Positions 52,903 to 62,577 of a stretch of DNA of 64,000 nucleotides are shown in pieces. Both the position numbers and the translations under genes were made by a program. Under the pieces are notes generated by a model, which was given only the letters and a program-made list of their open reading frames with translations, did not search any database and had not been told where the DNA came from. Every line of letters begins with the position of its first letter. Position 1 is the first letter of the stretch. The DNA is from Bosea vaviloviae (GTDB taxonomy: Bacteria; Pseudomonadota; Alphaproteobacteria; Rhizobiales; Beijerinckiaceae), in contig NZ_CP017147.1 of the NCBI RefSeq assembly GCF_001741865.1, positions 5,261,001 to 5,325,000 of the forward strand. Direction: 5' to 3'.

Positions 52903-53748
52903 TCAGCGGCTCTCCCGGCGCGTCATGAAGGCGAGCTTCTCGAACAGCGAGACGTCCTGCTCGTTCTTGAGCAGCGCGCCATGCAGCGGTGGGATCAGCT
53001 TGCGCGGGTCGCGCTCGCGCAGCATCTCGGGCGTCATCTCGTCGGCGAGCAGGAGCTTGAGCCAGTCGAGCAATTCCGAGGTCGAAGGCTTCTTCTTGAT
53101 GCCTGGAACCTCGCGCACCTCGAAGAACAGCTTCAGCGCCTCCTCCATCAACCGCTTCTTGATGCCGGGGAAATGCACCTCGACGATTGCCTGCATCGTC
53201 TCGGCATCGGGGAAGCGGATGTAATGGAAGAAGCAGCGCCGCAGGAAGGCGTCGGGCAATTCCTTCTCGTTGTTGGAGGTGATGATCATCACCGGCCGCC
53301 GCGCCGCCTTGATCGTCTCGCCGGTCTCGTAGACATGGAACTCCATGCGATCGAGCTCGAGCAGCAGATCGTTGGGGAACTCGATATCGGCCTTGTCGAT
53401 CTCGTCGATCAACAGCACCGGCCGCTCAGCCGAGACGAAAGCCTCCCAGAGCTTGCCGCGCTTGATGTAGTTGGCGATGTCGGAGACGCGCGCATCGCCG
53501 AGCTGGCTGTCGCGCAGCCGGCTGACCGCATCGTATTCGTAGAGCCCCTGCTGCGCCTTGGTGGTCGACTTGATGTGCCAGGTGATCAGCGGCGCGCCCA
53601 GTGCCGCAGCGATCTCCTCCGCCAGCACCGTCTTGCCGGTGCCGGGTTCGCCCTTGACCAGCAGCGGCCGCTCCAGCCGGATCGCGGCATTGACGGCAAC
53701 CGTCAGATCCTCGGTCGCAACGTAATTCTCGGTGCCTGCAAAACGCAT
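52903..53748 (-). CDS. MoxR-family AAA+ ATPase
   Basis: The 281-residue protein has Walker A (LLVKGEPGTGKTVLAEEIAA), Walker B (RPVLLIDEIDKADIEFPNDL), sensor 1 (VMIITSNNEKELPDAFLRRC) and MoxR pattern features. MoxR ATPases act as chaperones for metalloprotein or complex assembly, often with VWA-domain partners. No VWA gene is adjacent here. Single gene on the minus strand, converging with the ABA4-like gene. Confidence 0.93.
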   Translation of the reverse strand: MRFAGTENYVATEDLTVAVNAAIRLERPLLVKGEPGTGKTVLAEEIAAALGAPLITWHIKSTTKAQQGLYEYDAVSRLRDSQLGDARVSDIANYIKRGKLWEAFVSAERPVLLIDEIDKADIEFPNDLLLELDRMEFHVYETGETIKAARRPVMIITSNNEKELPDAFLRRCFFHYIRFPDAETMQAIVEVHFPGIKKRLMEEALKLFFEVREVPGIKKKPSTSELLDWLKLLLADEMTPEMLRERDPRKLIPPLHGALLKNEQDVSLFEKLAFMTRRESR

Positions 53749-53961
53749 CGTCGGTCCCTTTGAAAGATGCTGCAGACGCTAGCTCAGGATCGTCGAAACC
53801 GGAAACCCGCTTGCGGTGAAGTCGTGCCCGAACCACGAGGCGTAAAGCCGCATGCGCAAAGGCTAGTTCCGGCATGATCGCAGGCCTCCGGCGGTTGTAT
53901 TGCCGTCGCGTAACCCGCAAGCTCCCGGGCCTCTTCTCACCGCCGACTCGCAAGGACTGAC
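53749..53961. other. Divergent region between the MoxR and antiporter genes
   Basis: It must carry both promoters, since the MoxR gene (-) and antiporter gene (+) both start outward from it. No specific site was identified. Confidence 0.4.
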
Positions 53962-55752
53962 GTGGCCGGAACTGTCGACCCTTCCGTCTATAAGGATGCC
54001 ATCGTCGTGCTCGCCACGGCCGGCGTCATCGTGCCCTTCGCCAAGCGATTCAAGGTCAATTCGGTCGTCGCCTTCATGGCCTGCGGCGCGCTGCTGGGGC
54101 CTTTCGGCCTCGGCGGCCTCGCTTCCTCGATTCCACTGCTGAGCAGCATCACCGTGGCGAAGGCCGAAGCCCTGGCGGGGCCGGCCGAACTCGGCGTCGC
54201 CTTCCTGCTCTTCGTCATCGGGCTCGAGCTGTCCTTCGAGCGCCTGATGACCATGCGCCGGCTCGTCTTTGGCCTGGGACTCGGCCAGGTCGCGCTCTCC
54301 GGCGGCGTCATCGGCGGGGTGGCCTATTGGCTCGGGCAGCCGGCGGCGGCCGCGCTCATCATCGGCTTCGGCCTCGCCTTGTCGTCGACCGCCATGGTCG
54401 TCGAATTGCTCTCGGCCAAGCGCCGCATGACCTCGTCTGCCGGCCGCGCCAGCTTCGCCATCCTGCTCTGCCAGGACATCGCCGTCATCCCGCTGCTCTT
54501 CCTGGTCAGCGTGCTCGGCGCACAAGCCGGTGGCGGCTCCCTGCTGGCGGGCCTCGCCCAGGCCCTGGTCCAGGCATTCGGGGCGATCGCCGCCATCGTG
54601 GTGATCGGCCGGCTGGCGCTGCGGCCGCTGTTTCGCCTGGTCGCCTCGACCGATTCGTCGGAGAGCTTCATGGCGGCGACATTGCTGATCGCGCTTGGAA
54701 CCGGCCTGATCGCCGCAGCCGCCGGCCTGTCGATGGGGCTGGGCGCCTTCATCGCCGGCCTGCTCCTGGCCGAGACGGAATATCGCCGCGCCATCGAGGT
54801 CACGATCGAGCCGTTCAAATCGCTGCTGATCGGCGTGTTCTTCCTCACCGTCGGCATGGGCGTGAACCCGGCCGACCTCGCCGCCCGCCCATTCGCCATC
54901 CTGGGCATCGCGATCGGCCTGTTCGCGGTGAAATCCCTGCTCGTCTTCGGGCTGGCGCGCCGGTTCAGGCTGTCACGCGCGACCGCGCTTGAAACCGCGA
55001 TCATGATCGGGCCCGGCGGCGAGTTCGCCTTCGTGCTGTTCGGCGGCGCGGTCTCGGCCAAGCTGCTCTCGCAGAATGCCGAGAGCCTCGTGCTGGCGGC
55101 TGTCTCCTTGACCATGGTCGTGCTGCCGCTCCTGGCTCGGCTGGCCCGGGCCTGGTCGCAGCGACTGGCCGTGCCCGCGACCCTGCCCGACGAAGCCAAG
55201 GTGCTGCCGCCGGACGATCATTCGGCGCGCGCCATCGTCGTCGGCTGCGGCCGCGTCGGCCGGCTCGTCGGCGCAATGCTGGACGAGCACGGCAAGCCCT
55301 ATATCGCGATCGATTTCGACCCTGCGCTGGTCGCGACACAGCGCCGGGCCGGCCGGCCCGTCTTCTATGGCGATGCCGCGAATCTGGATTTCCTGCGCCT
55401 CAGCGGCCTCGACGAAGCGACGGCGCTGATCGTGACCATCGACAATCCGCGCGCGGTCGATGCCACCGTGCTGGCCGCGCGCACGCTCAGGCCCGATCTG
55501 GTGATCGTCGCCCGTGCGCGCGACGCCAGCCATGCCCGCCATCTCTACCAGATCGGCGTCAACGATGCGGTTCCGGAGACGATCGAGGCGAGCCTGCAGC
55601 TCTCGGAGGCGGCTTTGGTCGGGCTCGGCGTGCCGATGGGGCTGGTCATCGCCTCGATCCATGAGCGGCGCGATCAGTTCCGCACCGAACTCAAGCCCGC
55701 AGACGCTCCGGCACAGGCCCTTCCGCGGGACGTGCGCTCACGAAGGTTGTGA
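53962..55752 (+). CDS. KefB/CPA2-type cation:proton antiporter with TrkA-N domain
   Basis: The 596-residue protein has about 12 membrane helices (AELGVAFLLFVIGLELSFER; ALSSTAMVVELLSAKRRMTS; GLGAFIAGLLLAETEYRRAI; GPGGEFAFVLFGGAVSAKLL) and a C-terminal NAD-binding RCK/TrkA-N domain (IVVGCGRVGRLVGAMLDEHG; VFYGDAANLDFLRLSGLDEA). It exchanges K+ or Na+ for protons across the inner membrane. Start GTG has AAGGA 8 nt upstream. Its last 62 nt overlap the convergent glycosyltransferase gene. Confidence 0.93.
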   Translation: MAGTVDPSVYKDAIVVLATAGVIVPFAKRFKVNSVVAFMACGALLGPFGLGGLASSIPLLSSITVAKAEALAGPAELGVAFLLFVIGLELSFERLMTMRRLVFGLGLGQVALSGGVIGGVAYWLGQPAAAALIIGFGLALSSTAMVVELLSAKRRMTSSAGRASFAILLCQDIAVIPLLFLVSVLGAQAGGGSLLAGLAQALVQAFGAIAAIVVIGRLALRPLFRLVASTDSSESFMAATLLIALGTGLIAAAAGLSMGLGAFIAGLLLAETEYRRAIEVTIEPFKSLLIGVFFLTVGMGVNPADLAARPFAILGIAIGLFAVKSLLVFGLARRFRLSRATALETAIMIGPGGEFAFVLFGGAVSAKLLSQNAESLVLAAVSLTMVVLPLLARLARAWSQRLAVPATLPDEAKVLPPDDHSARAIVVGCGRVGRLVGAMLDEHGKPYIAIDFDPALVATQRRAGRPVFYGDAANLDFLRLSGLDEATALIVTIDNPRAVDATVLAARTLRPDLVIVARARDASHARHLYQIGVNDAVPETIEASLQLSEAALVGLGVPMGLVIASIHERRDQFRTELKPADAPAQALPRDVRSRRL

Positions 55753-56803
55753 CGCTCTGCAGGGGCGCGCAGGGCGGCTCGTTGCGTAGCGCCTGCCCCG
55801 ATGGTTGCGCCACCCGCTGGATATGGCCGTAGAACTGCTCGGCGCTGCGGCGCCAGCTATAATGCGAGGCGAGCTCCAGGCAGGTCTCGCGCGGGATGCG
55901 CAGCGCCGCCAGCGCCGCCGCCCGTAGATCCTCGCTCAGCACGGCAGCCCCGCTGCCGGCGAAGACATCGCTTGGCCCCTGAACCGGGAAGGCCGCGACC
56001 GGAAGGCCGCTGGCCGCAGCCTCGAGCAGCACGATGCCGAAAGTATCGGTCAGGCTCGGAAACACGAAGACGTCGGAGGATGCATAGATCGAGGCCAGAT
56101 CCTCGCCCTCGCGTGTGCCGAGGAAATGCGCGTCCGGATAAGCCCGCTGCAGATCGGCCCGCGCCGGCCCGTCGCCGATCACCACCTTGCTGCCGGGCAA
56201 GCGCAGCGAGAGGAAGGCCTCGAGGTTTTTCTCGACGGCGACGCGCCCGACGCTGAGGAATATCGGCCGCGGCAAATCGAGTACGCTCAGCGGGCGCGGA
56301 TGGAACAGCCCGAGATCGACGCCGCGCCCCCAGCGCACGATCTTCTCGAAGCCATGCTGCCTGAGCTCGGCCTCGACCGACGCCGTCGACACCATGATCG
56401 CCTCGGCCGGGCCGTGGAACCGACGCAGGAAGCGGTAGCTCCAGCTCTCGGGAATGGGCCAGCGCGCCGCGACATATTGTGGAAAGCGCGTGTGGTAGCT
56501 CGTCGTGAAGGGCCGCTTCTGAGCGAGGCAGACGGCACGTGTCAGCCAGCCGATCGGCCCTTCCGTGGCGATGTGGATATGGTCCGGCTTGAACTCGGCG
56601 ATCCGCGCTGCAACCGCCCGGCGCGTCGCCAGCGCGATCCTGATATCGGGATAGGTCGGCAAGCCGATCTGCCGAAAACCGTCCGGCGTCAGCACCTGTG
56701 GCGTCACGCCGAAGGCAGGCCCCGCCTCGAACATCCGCTCCAGCGACCGGACCACCCCGTTGATCTGGGGCCGCCAGGCATCCGTCGCGATCAGCAGGCG
56801 CAT
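55691..56803 (-). CDS. GT4-type glycosyltransferase
   Basis: The 370-residue protein starts RLLIATDAWRPQINGVVRSL and has the GT-B C-terminal site (IFLSVGRVAVEKNLEAFLSL; FPSLTDTFGIVLLEAAASGL, with the E-x7-E pattern). It probably moves a sugar to a lipid in the inner leaflet; such genes lie next to LpxH-like phosphatases in many alphaproteobacteria. The ATG at 56803 overlaps the upstream stop (TGATG). The 3' end overlaps the antiporter gene on the other strand by 62 nt. Confidence 0.9.
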   Translation of the reverse strand: MRLLIATDAWRPQINGVVRSLERMFEAGPAFGVTPQVLTPDGFRQIGLPTYPDIRIALATRRAVAARIAEFKPDHIHIATEGPIGWLTRAVCLAQKRPFTTSYHTRFPQYVAARWPIPESWSYRFLRRFHGPAEAIMVSTASVEAELRQHGFEKIVRWGRGVDLGLFHPRPLSVLDLPRPIFLSVGRVAVEKNLEAFLSLRLPGSKVVIGDGPARADLQRAYPDAHFLGTREGEDLASIYASSDVFVFPSLTDTFGIVLLEAAASGLPVAAFPVQGPSDVFAGSGAAVLSEDLRAAALAALRIPRETCLELASHYSWRRSAEQFYGHIQRVAQPSGQALRNEPPCAPLQSVTTFVSARPAEGPVPERLRA

Positions 56804-57633
56804 CACGCAGCCTCGACGAGCGCGGGGGCCGGCTCCGGGCGCCCTTTGACGACGACCGGCACCGGCGCCTCGCCCTTCAGCCGGTATTGCGGCCAGCGGA
56901 TCATCTCGAAGCGCCCGTCATGGTGCTCGACGAAGGCGGTACAGCTTTCGACCCAATCGCCGGTGTTGATATAGGTCAGGCCCTCGATCTCGCGATGCGC
57001 GGCGTGGTGGATATGCCCGCAGATCACGCCGTCGGCATGGTGCCTGCGCGCCTCGGCAGCCAGGCAGGTCTCGAACTCGCCGATATAGTTGACCGCGTTC
57101 TTGACCTTGAGCTTGGCCCAGGCCGAGAGCGACCAATGCGGCAGATGCAGCCGGCGGCGCACCTTGTTGACGACGGTGTTGCAGGCGAGCGCCACCGTGT
57201 AGGCCCAGTCGCCCATCAGCGCGAGCCATTTGGCGTTGCGCACGACGAGGTCGAACAGATCGCCATGGATCACGAGCAGGCGCTTGCCGTCGGCGGTCTC
57301 GTGGATGATCTCGTCGACCAGCGTGATGCCGCCGAACTGCAGGCCGGCGAAATCCCGCAGGAAATCATCGTGATTGCCGGTGACGTAGATCAGCTTCGAG
57401 CCCTTGCGCACCTTGCGCAGCAGCTTCTGGATGACGTCGTTATGCGCCTGCGGGAAATACCAGCCGCTCTTCAGCCGCCAGCCATCGATGATGTCGCCGA
57501 CCAGATAGATCTGCGGCGCGTCATAGGCGCGCAGGAATTCCAGCACGAGATCGGCCTGTGCGCCGCGCGTGCCGAGATGCAGATCGGAGATGAAGATGCT
57601 GCGAACCTGCTTAGCCTCGTCATCGTCGCTCAT
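56803..57633 (-). CDS. LpxH-like calcineurin-type phosphatase
   Basis: The 276-residue protein has metallophosphatase motifs: IFISDLHLGTRGAQADLVLE, YLVGDIIDGWRLKSGW, IYVTGNHDDFLRDF, LLVIHGDLFDLVV and VICGHIHHAAHREI. It resembles UDP-2,3-diacylglucosamine diphosphatase (lipid A path), but many relatives beside a GT4 gene have unknown substrates. ATG 57633 (MSDDDEAKQV) is chosen since family similarity starts a few codons later and the frame continues upstream without it. It is coupled to the glycosyltransferase gene. Confidence 0.85.
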   Translation of the reverse strand: MSDDDEAKQVRSIFISDLHLGTRGAQADLVLEFLRAYDAPQIYLVGDIIDGWRLKSGWYFPQAHNDVIQKLLRKVRKGSKLIYVTGNHDDFLRDFAGLQFGGITLVDEIIHETADGKRLLVIHGDLFDLVVRNAKWLALMGDWAYTVALACNTVVNKVRRRLHLPHWSLSAWAKLKVKNAVNYIGEFETCLAAEARRHHADGVICGHIHHAAHREIEGLTYINTGDWVESCTAFVEHHDGRFEMIRWPQYRLKGEAPVPVVVKGRPEPAPALVEAA

Positions 57634-57757
57634 GCCCGCTTGCCTGTTCTGTTGCGATGCTGTCGGCGTTTGGCTGATTTGCGTTGCGCTTTGATGACGG
57701 AACCAGCGATCCGTGCTCTGGCTCGCTTTCGAGGCAACTAGTTTCCGGAGAAAAATC

Positions 57758-58537
57758 ATGGATCTTGGGATTTCCGGCCGCACGGCCATCGTCTGCGCCT
57801 CCAGCAAGGGTCTTGGCCGCGGCTGCGCGCAAGCACTCGCCGAGGCCGGTTGCATTGTCGTGGTCAATGGCCGCGACGCGGCCACGCTCGAAGCCACCGC
57901 GAGCCAGATTCGTGCCAGCACCGGCGCGACGGTCATCGCCGTGGTGGCTGACGTATCGACACACGCTGGGCAGGATGCCTTGCTCGCGGCGGCGCCCGAG
58001 CCCGACATCCTGATCAACAACAATGGCGGGCCTCCGCCGAAACCGTTTCGCGATGTGTCTCGCGAAGCGCTGCTCGAAGGCGTCATCCAGAACATGGCGA
58101 CGCCGCTGGAGCTGGTTCAGCGCGTCGTCGACGGCATGATCGCGCGGCGCTTCGGCCGCATCGTCAACATCACCTCGGCGAGCGTGCTGACGCCGCTGAC
58201 GGGGCTCGACGTCTCCTCCGCGGCGCGCGCGGGGCTGACGGCCTTCCTCTCCGGTGTGGCGCGCGAGGTGGCCCATGCCAACGTCACCATCAACAACGTC
58301 CTGCCCGGATCCTTCGACACCGACCGGCTCAAGAGCGGGACGGCGCGAATGGCCGCCATCAAGAGCATGACGCCGGAGGACTTCGCCGCCGCCCGCAAGG
58401 CCGAGATCCCGGCCAGGCGCTTCGGCACGGCCGAGGAATTCGGCAATGTCTGCGCCTTCCTCGCCAGCCAGCATGCCGGCTACATCACCGGCCAGAACCT
58501 GCTGATCGACGGCGGCGTGTTCAGGGGGAGTTTCTGA
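57758..58537 (+). CDS. SDR-fold oxidoreductase lacking the usual Tyr-Lys pair
   Basis: The 259-residue protein has the cofactor motif (VCASSKGLGRGCAQALAEAG), an altered NAG motif (ILINNNGGPPPKPFRD), catalytic Ser region (RIVNITSASVLTPLTGLDVS) and the ending GYITGQNLLIDGGVF. Where YxxxK is expected the sequence is LDVSSAARAGL, so both Tyr and Lys appear replaced, as in a known subgroup with NNxGGPPP. Catalysis would need to differ or be absent. GGAG precedes ATG 57758. Confidence 0.85.
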   Translation: MDLGISGRTAIVCASSKGLGRGCAQALAEAGCIVVVNGRDAATLEATASQIRASTGATVIAVVADVSTHAGQDALLAAAPEPDILINNNGGPPPKPFRDVSREALLEGVIQNMATPLELVQRVVDGMIARRFGRIVNITSASVLTPLTGLDVSSAARAGLTAFLSGVAREVAHANVTINNVLPGSFDTDRLKSGTARMAAIKSMTPEDFAAARKAEIPARRFGTAEEFGNVCAFLASQHAGYITGQNLLIDGGVFRGSF

Positions 58538-58584
58538 GAGGGCGATAGGTTTCGACAGGCGATGCCACGTTGCGCCATCCGCGC

Positions 58585-58629
58585 CGTCATCCCGGGTCAG
58601 CGCTGTTTCGCCGCTCGCCCGGGATGACG
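58585..58629. repeat. Palindrome related to family D
   Basis: cgtcatcccggg (58585-58596) and cccgggatgacg (58618-58629) are perfect 12-bp arms around a 21-nt loop. It lies 48 nt after the SDR stop and could act as a terminator. Confidence 0.65.
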
Positions 58630-58787
58630 TCGAGGATGAGCATGCGACCTGAGCCCCGTTCGAACCTTGCCCACTCGCCGCCTAGCAGGGTTGCAGAGTT
58701 GACGCTTTGAAGCCTGGGCTGGACATGGTCTAAAGGGGGCGGTCTTCTACAAGACCCTCCTCCCTGCCCTCCCTCCGCGCCGGTCCG

Positions 58788-59711
58788 TTGTCACCTCTCC
58801 TCGGCATTTGCCTGAAGCTCTTCTCGGCCTTGGTCTTCACCTTGATGGCGGCGGGCGTGAAATCGATCGCAGGTCGCTACCCGACGGGCGAAATCGTCTT
58901 CGTGCGATCCTTCTTCGCCCTGATTCCCCTGCTCATCTGGCTCGCCTGGCAAGGCGGCGTCGTCGCCTCGCTGAGAACCAGCAATCTGCGCGGCCATCTC
59001 AAGCGCGGCGTCATCGGCTCGACCGGCATGTTCTGCGGCTTCGCCTCGCTGCAGTTCCTGCCCCTCTCCGATTCGATCGCGATCGGCTATGCCGCCCCGC
59101 TTGCCGTCGTCGTGCTGGCCGCCGTCATCCTGAAGGAGCGCGTGCGGATCTATCGCTGGAGCGCGGTCACGATCGGCTTCGCCGGTGTGCTGATCATGCT
59201 CTCTCCCTATATCAGCGGCGTCGGCAAGGGGCTTGCTCCGGGACCTGCCTTCGGCGCGGCGATCGGCCTGGCCGGCGCCTGCTGCTCGGCTTTCGCCTCG
59301 ATCGAGGTCCGGCAATTGACCCGCAGCGAGGGCACCGGCGCGATCGTGTTCTATTTCATGCTGATGACCAGCGCGCTCGGGCTTTCAACCGCGATGTTCG
59401 GCTGGCACATGCCGAACCTGCAGGATGCGGCGATGATGCTGGCGATCGGCATCCTCGGCGGCCTCGGCCAGATCTTCCTCGTCCAGGCCTATCGCTATGG
59501 CGACGCCTCGCTGATCGCGCCCTTCGAATACTCGACCATGCTCTGGGCTGTCGCGATCGGCTGGTTCATCTTCGGCGAATGGCCGGCGACCGCCGTGCTG
59601 ATCGGCGCGACGATCGTCATCACCTCCGGCATCTATGTCATCCTGCGCGAACAGCAGCTCGGCCTGCTCAGGCGCGAGCAGCGTGAAGTCGGGTCGACGC
59701 GCACGACCTGA
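58788..59711 (+). CDS. EamA/DMT-family transporter
   Basis: The 307-residue protein has ten membrane helices in two EamA halves (FSALVFTLMAAGVKSIAGRY; SIAIGYAAPLAVVVLAAVIL; GILGGLGQIFLVQAYRYGDA; FEYSTMLWAVAIGWFIFGEW). These transporters export or import small metabolites; substrate unknown. TTG 58788 is the furthest start that fits the family; no clear ribosome site is visible, so the true start may differ. An XRE-cupin regulator gene follows and may control it. Confidence 0.88.
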   Translation: MSPLLGICLKLFSALVFTLMAAGVKSIAGRYPTGEIVFVRSFFALIPLLIWLAWQGGVVASLRTSNLRGHLKRGVIGSTGMFCGFASLQFLPLSDSIAIGYAAPLAVVVLAAVILKERVRIYRWSAVTIGFAGVLIMLSPYISGVGKGLAPGPAFGAAIGLAGACCSAFASIEVRQLTRSEGTGAIVFYFMLMTSALGLSTAMFGWHMPNLQDAAMMLAIGILGGLGQIFLVQAYRYGDASLIAPFEYSTMLWAVAIGWFIFGEWPATAVLIGATIVITSGIYVILREQQLGLLRREQREVGSTRTT

Positions 59712-59797
59712 GGCAGCGGCGACCTGAGGCCGGCGCAACCGCGAGCTTCGGCTTACCGCTTGCTTGAGGAACTTGCCGCTTGCATCAGGAACGGGCA

Positions 59798-59813
59798 TTG
59801 TCCGCTCAGACAA
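59798..59813. promoter_or_regulatory. Weak inverted repeat upstream of the XRE-cupin gene
   Basis: ttgtc and gacaa around six bases, about 50 nt before the regulator start. Short arms; listed only as a possible operator. Confidence 0.25.
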
Positions 59814-59862
59814 ACAATCGTTCGCCTCCGCAAACGACAGACAGGTAAGACGGTCAAAACGC

Positions 59863-60483
59863 ATGGGTATCGAGACCAAGGAGCGCGGGGGCCGGGAGCT
59901 TGAATCCGGGGCCCAGATCGTCTCCGGGCAACTCGGAAAGACGATTCAGCGCCTGCGCAAGGCCTATAATCTCTCGCTCTCGGAACTCGCCGAGCAATCG
60001 GGCGTGGCGAAGTCGATCATCAGCCAGATCGAGCGCAACGAGACCAACCCGACGCTGGCGACGATCTGGCGGCTGTCGCAGGCGCTCGACATCTCGATCG
60101 AACGCGTGCTCTCCAGCGGCGAGGAAGAGCCCTTCATCGACAAGACCAGCCGTAGCGACACGCCGATCCTGGTCTCCGAGGACGGCAAGCTCAGGCTCGC
60201 CATCATCGGCTGGATTAAGACCGTCGAATGGCTGCAATGGTACGAGATCCAGGCCGAGCCGGGCGGCGAGCTCGACTCGGAAGGCCATCAGCGCGGCTCG
60301 ATCGAATCGCTCTCCGTCACCTCGGGCGAGTTCGAGGTCGAGGTCGGCGACATCATCCAGCGCGCCAAGGCCGGCGACACGCTGCGCTATCGCTGCGACC
60401 GCCGCCACATCGTCCGCTGCGTCGGCGACCAGCCGGGCTCGGCGCTGATGGTGTGCATCCTCAAAGCGGCGGTGATGGAGTAA
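59863..60483 (+). CDS. XRE-family regulator with C-terminal cupin sensor
   Basis: The 206-residue protein has an XRE helix-turn-helix (LGKTIQRLRKAYNLSLSELA; QSGVAKSIISQIERNETNPT; LATIWRLSQALDISIERVLS) and a cupin domain (about 115-205; YEIQAEPGGELDSEGHQRGS; EVGDIIQRAKAGDTLRYRCD). Proteins of this type sense a small metabolite and often control a neighbouring transporter, here the EamA gene. ATG 59863 is chosen; the frame upstream has no similarity. Confidence 0.9.
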   Translation: MGIETKERGGRELESGAQIVSGQLGKTIQRLRKAYNLSLSELAEQSGVAKSIISQIERNETNPTLATIWRLSQALDISIERVLSSGEEEPFIDKTSRSDTPILVSEDGKLRLAIIGWIKTVEWLQWYEIQAEPGGELDSEGHQRGSIESLSVTSGEFEVEVGDIIQRAKAGDTLRYRCDRRHIVRCVGDQPGSALMVCILKAAVME

Positions 60484-60562
60484 GGTCCGCCTGCCGAAGC
60501 GGGCTGACTTTCCGTCGAACCATACCGTCATTCCAAAGCAGGCTGCAGGCCTGAGCGCGGAA

Positions 60563-60596
60563 CGGAGAATCGATGCGTGTCGTCATCGATTCTCCG
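60563..60596. terminator. Hairpin between convergent XRE-cupin and mqo genes
   Basis: cggagaatcgatg and catcgattctccg are perfect 13-bp arms around eight bases, 16 nt from the mqo stop. It can serve both genes. The preceding accgtcattcc is shared with family D repeats. Confidence 0.65.
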
Positions 60597-60611
60597 CTGT
60601 CAGAGCGCTCT

Positions 60612-62303
60612 TCAGCCTCCCGCCGCAGTCTTGACCGAGACGGTGGGCGAAGCGACTGCCAGCTCCAATGCCTTCTCCGTCATCGCCCACTCATCGGCGA
60701 TCATGCCGGGATTGTCGTTGAGCTTCACCCCGTAGCTCGGGATGATCTCGCGGAGCTTCTTCTGCCATTCAGGGGTCGCGACTTTGTCAGCGAACACCTT
60801 GGCGAGGAGATTGATCATGATCGGAGGCGAGGTCGAAGCCCCCGGGGATGCGCCGAGCAGCGCCGCCATGGACCCGTCCGCGGCCGCCACGATCTCGGTC
60901 CCGAAGGTCAGAATACCGCCGCCTTCGGGTTTCTTCTTGATGATCTGAACGCGCTGCCCCGCCTGCCAGAGGCGCCAGTCTTCGTCCTTTGCCTGAGGCA
61001 GATATTCCCGAAGCGCGTCCATTTGGCCGCTATGGGACATCAGCAGCTGACCGGCGAGATATTCGACCAGATCGAACTCGTTCCACCCCACCGACACCAT
61101 CGGCCGGATGTTTTCCAGCGAGACCGATGACGGCAGATCGAAATAGGAGCCGTTCTTCAGGAACTTGGTCGAGAAGGTCGCGAACGGCCCGAAAAGCAGG
61201 ACCTGCTTGCCGTCGAGCATCCGCGTATCGAGATGCGGAACGGACATCGGCGGCGAACCGACCGACGCCTTGCCATAGACCTTCGCCAGATGGCGGTTGA
61301 CGATTTCGGGCTTCTCCGTGACCAGGAAGGAACCGCCGACCGGGAACCCGCCATAGCCATGGGCTTCGGGAATGCCCGCGAGCTGCAGGAGAGGCAGCGC
61401 GGTGCCGCCCGCGCCGATGAAGACGAAGCGGGCGTCGACGGTTTGCACCGCTTTGCCGGTCTTCAGGTCGAAGGCCGAGACACGCCAGGTGCCGTCCCCA
61501 TTCCGGGTGATCGAGCGGACCTCATGCCCGGTGAGCAGGCGAAATTCCGGCTGGCTCTTCAGGAATGCGGTGAACTGGCGCGTGATTTCGCCGAAATTGA
61601 CGTCGGTCCCCAATGGCGATTTCGTCGCCGCGAGCGGCATCGAGGCCTTGCGGCCCTCCATCATGATCGGGACCCATTCGGCGATCTTCGCGGGGTCCTT
61701 CGTGAACTCCATCCCTGAGAACAGCGGGCTGGCTTTCAGCGCCTCGAAGCGTTTCTGGAGAAAGGTGACGTTGTCGTCACCCCAGACGAGATTCATATGC
61801 GGCGTCGAGTTGATGAAGGAGCGTGGCTCCTTCAGGACGCCCTGCTTCAATTGATGCGCCCAGAACTGACGCGAGATCTGAAACTGCTCGTTGACGGCAA
61901 CAGCCGTGGCGATCTGCACATTCCCTTTCGCATCCTCGGGCGTGTAGTTCAGCTCGCAAAGCGCCGAATGGCCCGTGCCCGCATTGTTCCAGCCGTTGGA
62001 GCTTTCCTCCGCGACGCTGTCGAGGCGCTCCATCAGCTCCATGGTCCAGCGCGGCTCGAGCTCATGCAGCAGCACGGCGAGCGTAGCGCTCATGATGCCG
62101 CCGCCGATCAACAGGACATCGACCTTCCGATCCGCGGTCGCGGCGCGGTACTGGCCGCCCGTCAGCGAAATCCCCGCGGCCGCGACAGCCCCGACCGCCA
62201 CAGCCGAACCAACCAGCCGGCGACGGGTCAGAGAGAACCGACCCTTATCCTTCTTCGAATCGGCCGGCGGTGATTTATCATTAGTATCGTTCAATGTAGC
62301 CAT
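60612..62303 (-). CDS. mqo: Malate:quinone oxidoreductase with Tat-like leader
   Basis: Mqo oxidises malate to oxaloacetate and passes electrons to quinone. The 563-residue product has the FAD motif ([20 protein letters not shown]), [20 protein letters not shown] and [12 protein letters not shown], and the family C-terminus ([15 protein letters not shown]). Before this lies an extra ~55 residues: a charged start, [20 protein letters not shown] and AAGISLTGG. Twin Arg followed by a hydrophobic stretch suggests Tat export or a membrane anchor, unusual for Mqo. Confidence 0.93.
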   Translation of the reverse strand: MATLNDTNDKSPPADSKKDKGRFSLTRRRLVGSAVAVGAVAAAGISLTGGQYRAATADRKVDVLLIGGGIMSATLAVLLHELEPRWTMELMERLDSVAEESSNGWNNAGTGHSALCELNYTPEDAKGNVQIATAVAVNEQFQISRQFWAHQLKQGVLKEPRSFINSTPHMNLVWGDDNVTFLQKRFEALKASPLFSGMEFTKDPAKIAEWVPIMMEGRKASMPLAATKSPLGTDVNFGEITRQFTAFLKSQPEFRLLTGHEVRSITRNGDGTWRVSAFDLKTGKAVQTVDARFVFIGAGGTALPLLQLAGIPEAHGYGGFPVGGSFLVTEKPEIVNRHLAKVYGKASVGSPPMSVPHLDTRMLDGKQVLLFGPFATFSTKFLKNGSYFDLPSSVSLENIRPMVSVGWNEFDLVEYLAGQLLMSHSGQMDALREYLPQAKDEDWRLWQAGQRVQIIKKKPEGGGILTFGTEIVAAADGSMAALLGASPGASTSPPIMINLLAKVFADKVATPEWQKKLREIIPSYGVKLNDNPGMIADEWAMTEKALELAVASPTVSVKTAAGG

Positions 62304-62577
62304 CCACGTTAGCTATTCGAGCTCTTGAAGCGGAGCCTGATCAGCGGATAATAGCGATATAGCCTGCGTATAGGGCATATCGACCTAGCCCTCAACCAGC
62401 CGCAGTGCGCTGATCGATCTTGCCATGGAGCGTCGAGACGAGGCATCAACTACCGCAGCGGAAGCATTGGTACGAGCTCGCATAGTTGCGAGCGAAATCG
62501 ATACGAGACGAATTCGAACGCGATCGTTTCGCCCAGCACAGGCAGCCCGCCTGCTTACGCGTGCGTAGCGCTGGAGA
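62304..62577. other. Spacer between the mqo and Lrp-type genes
   Basis: Both genes are on the minus strand; the mqo promoter must lie here. The AT-rich part near 62340-62390 is the best candidate. No repeat or gene was recognised. Confidence 0.4.
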
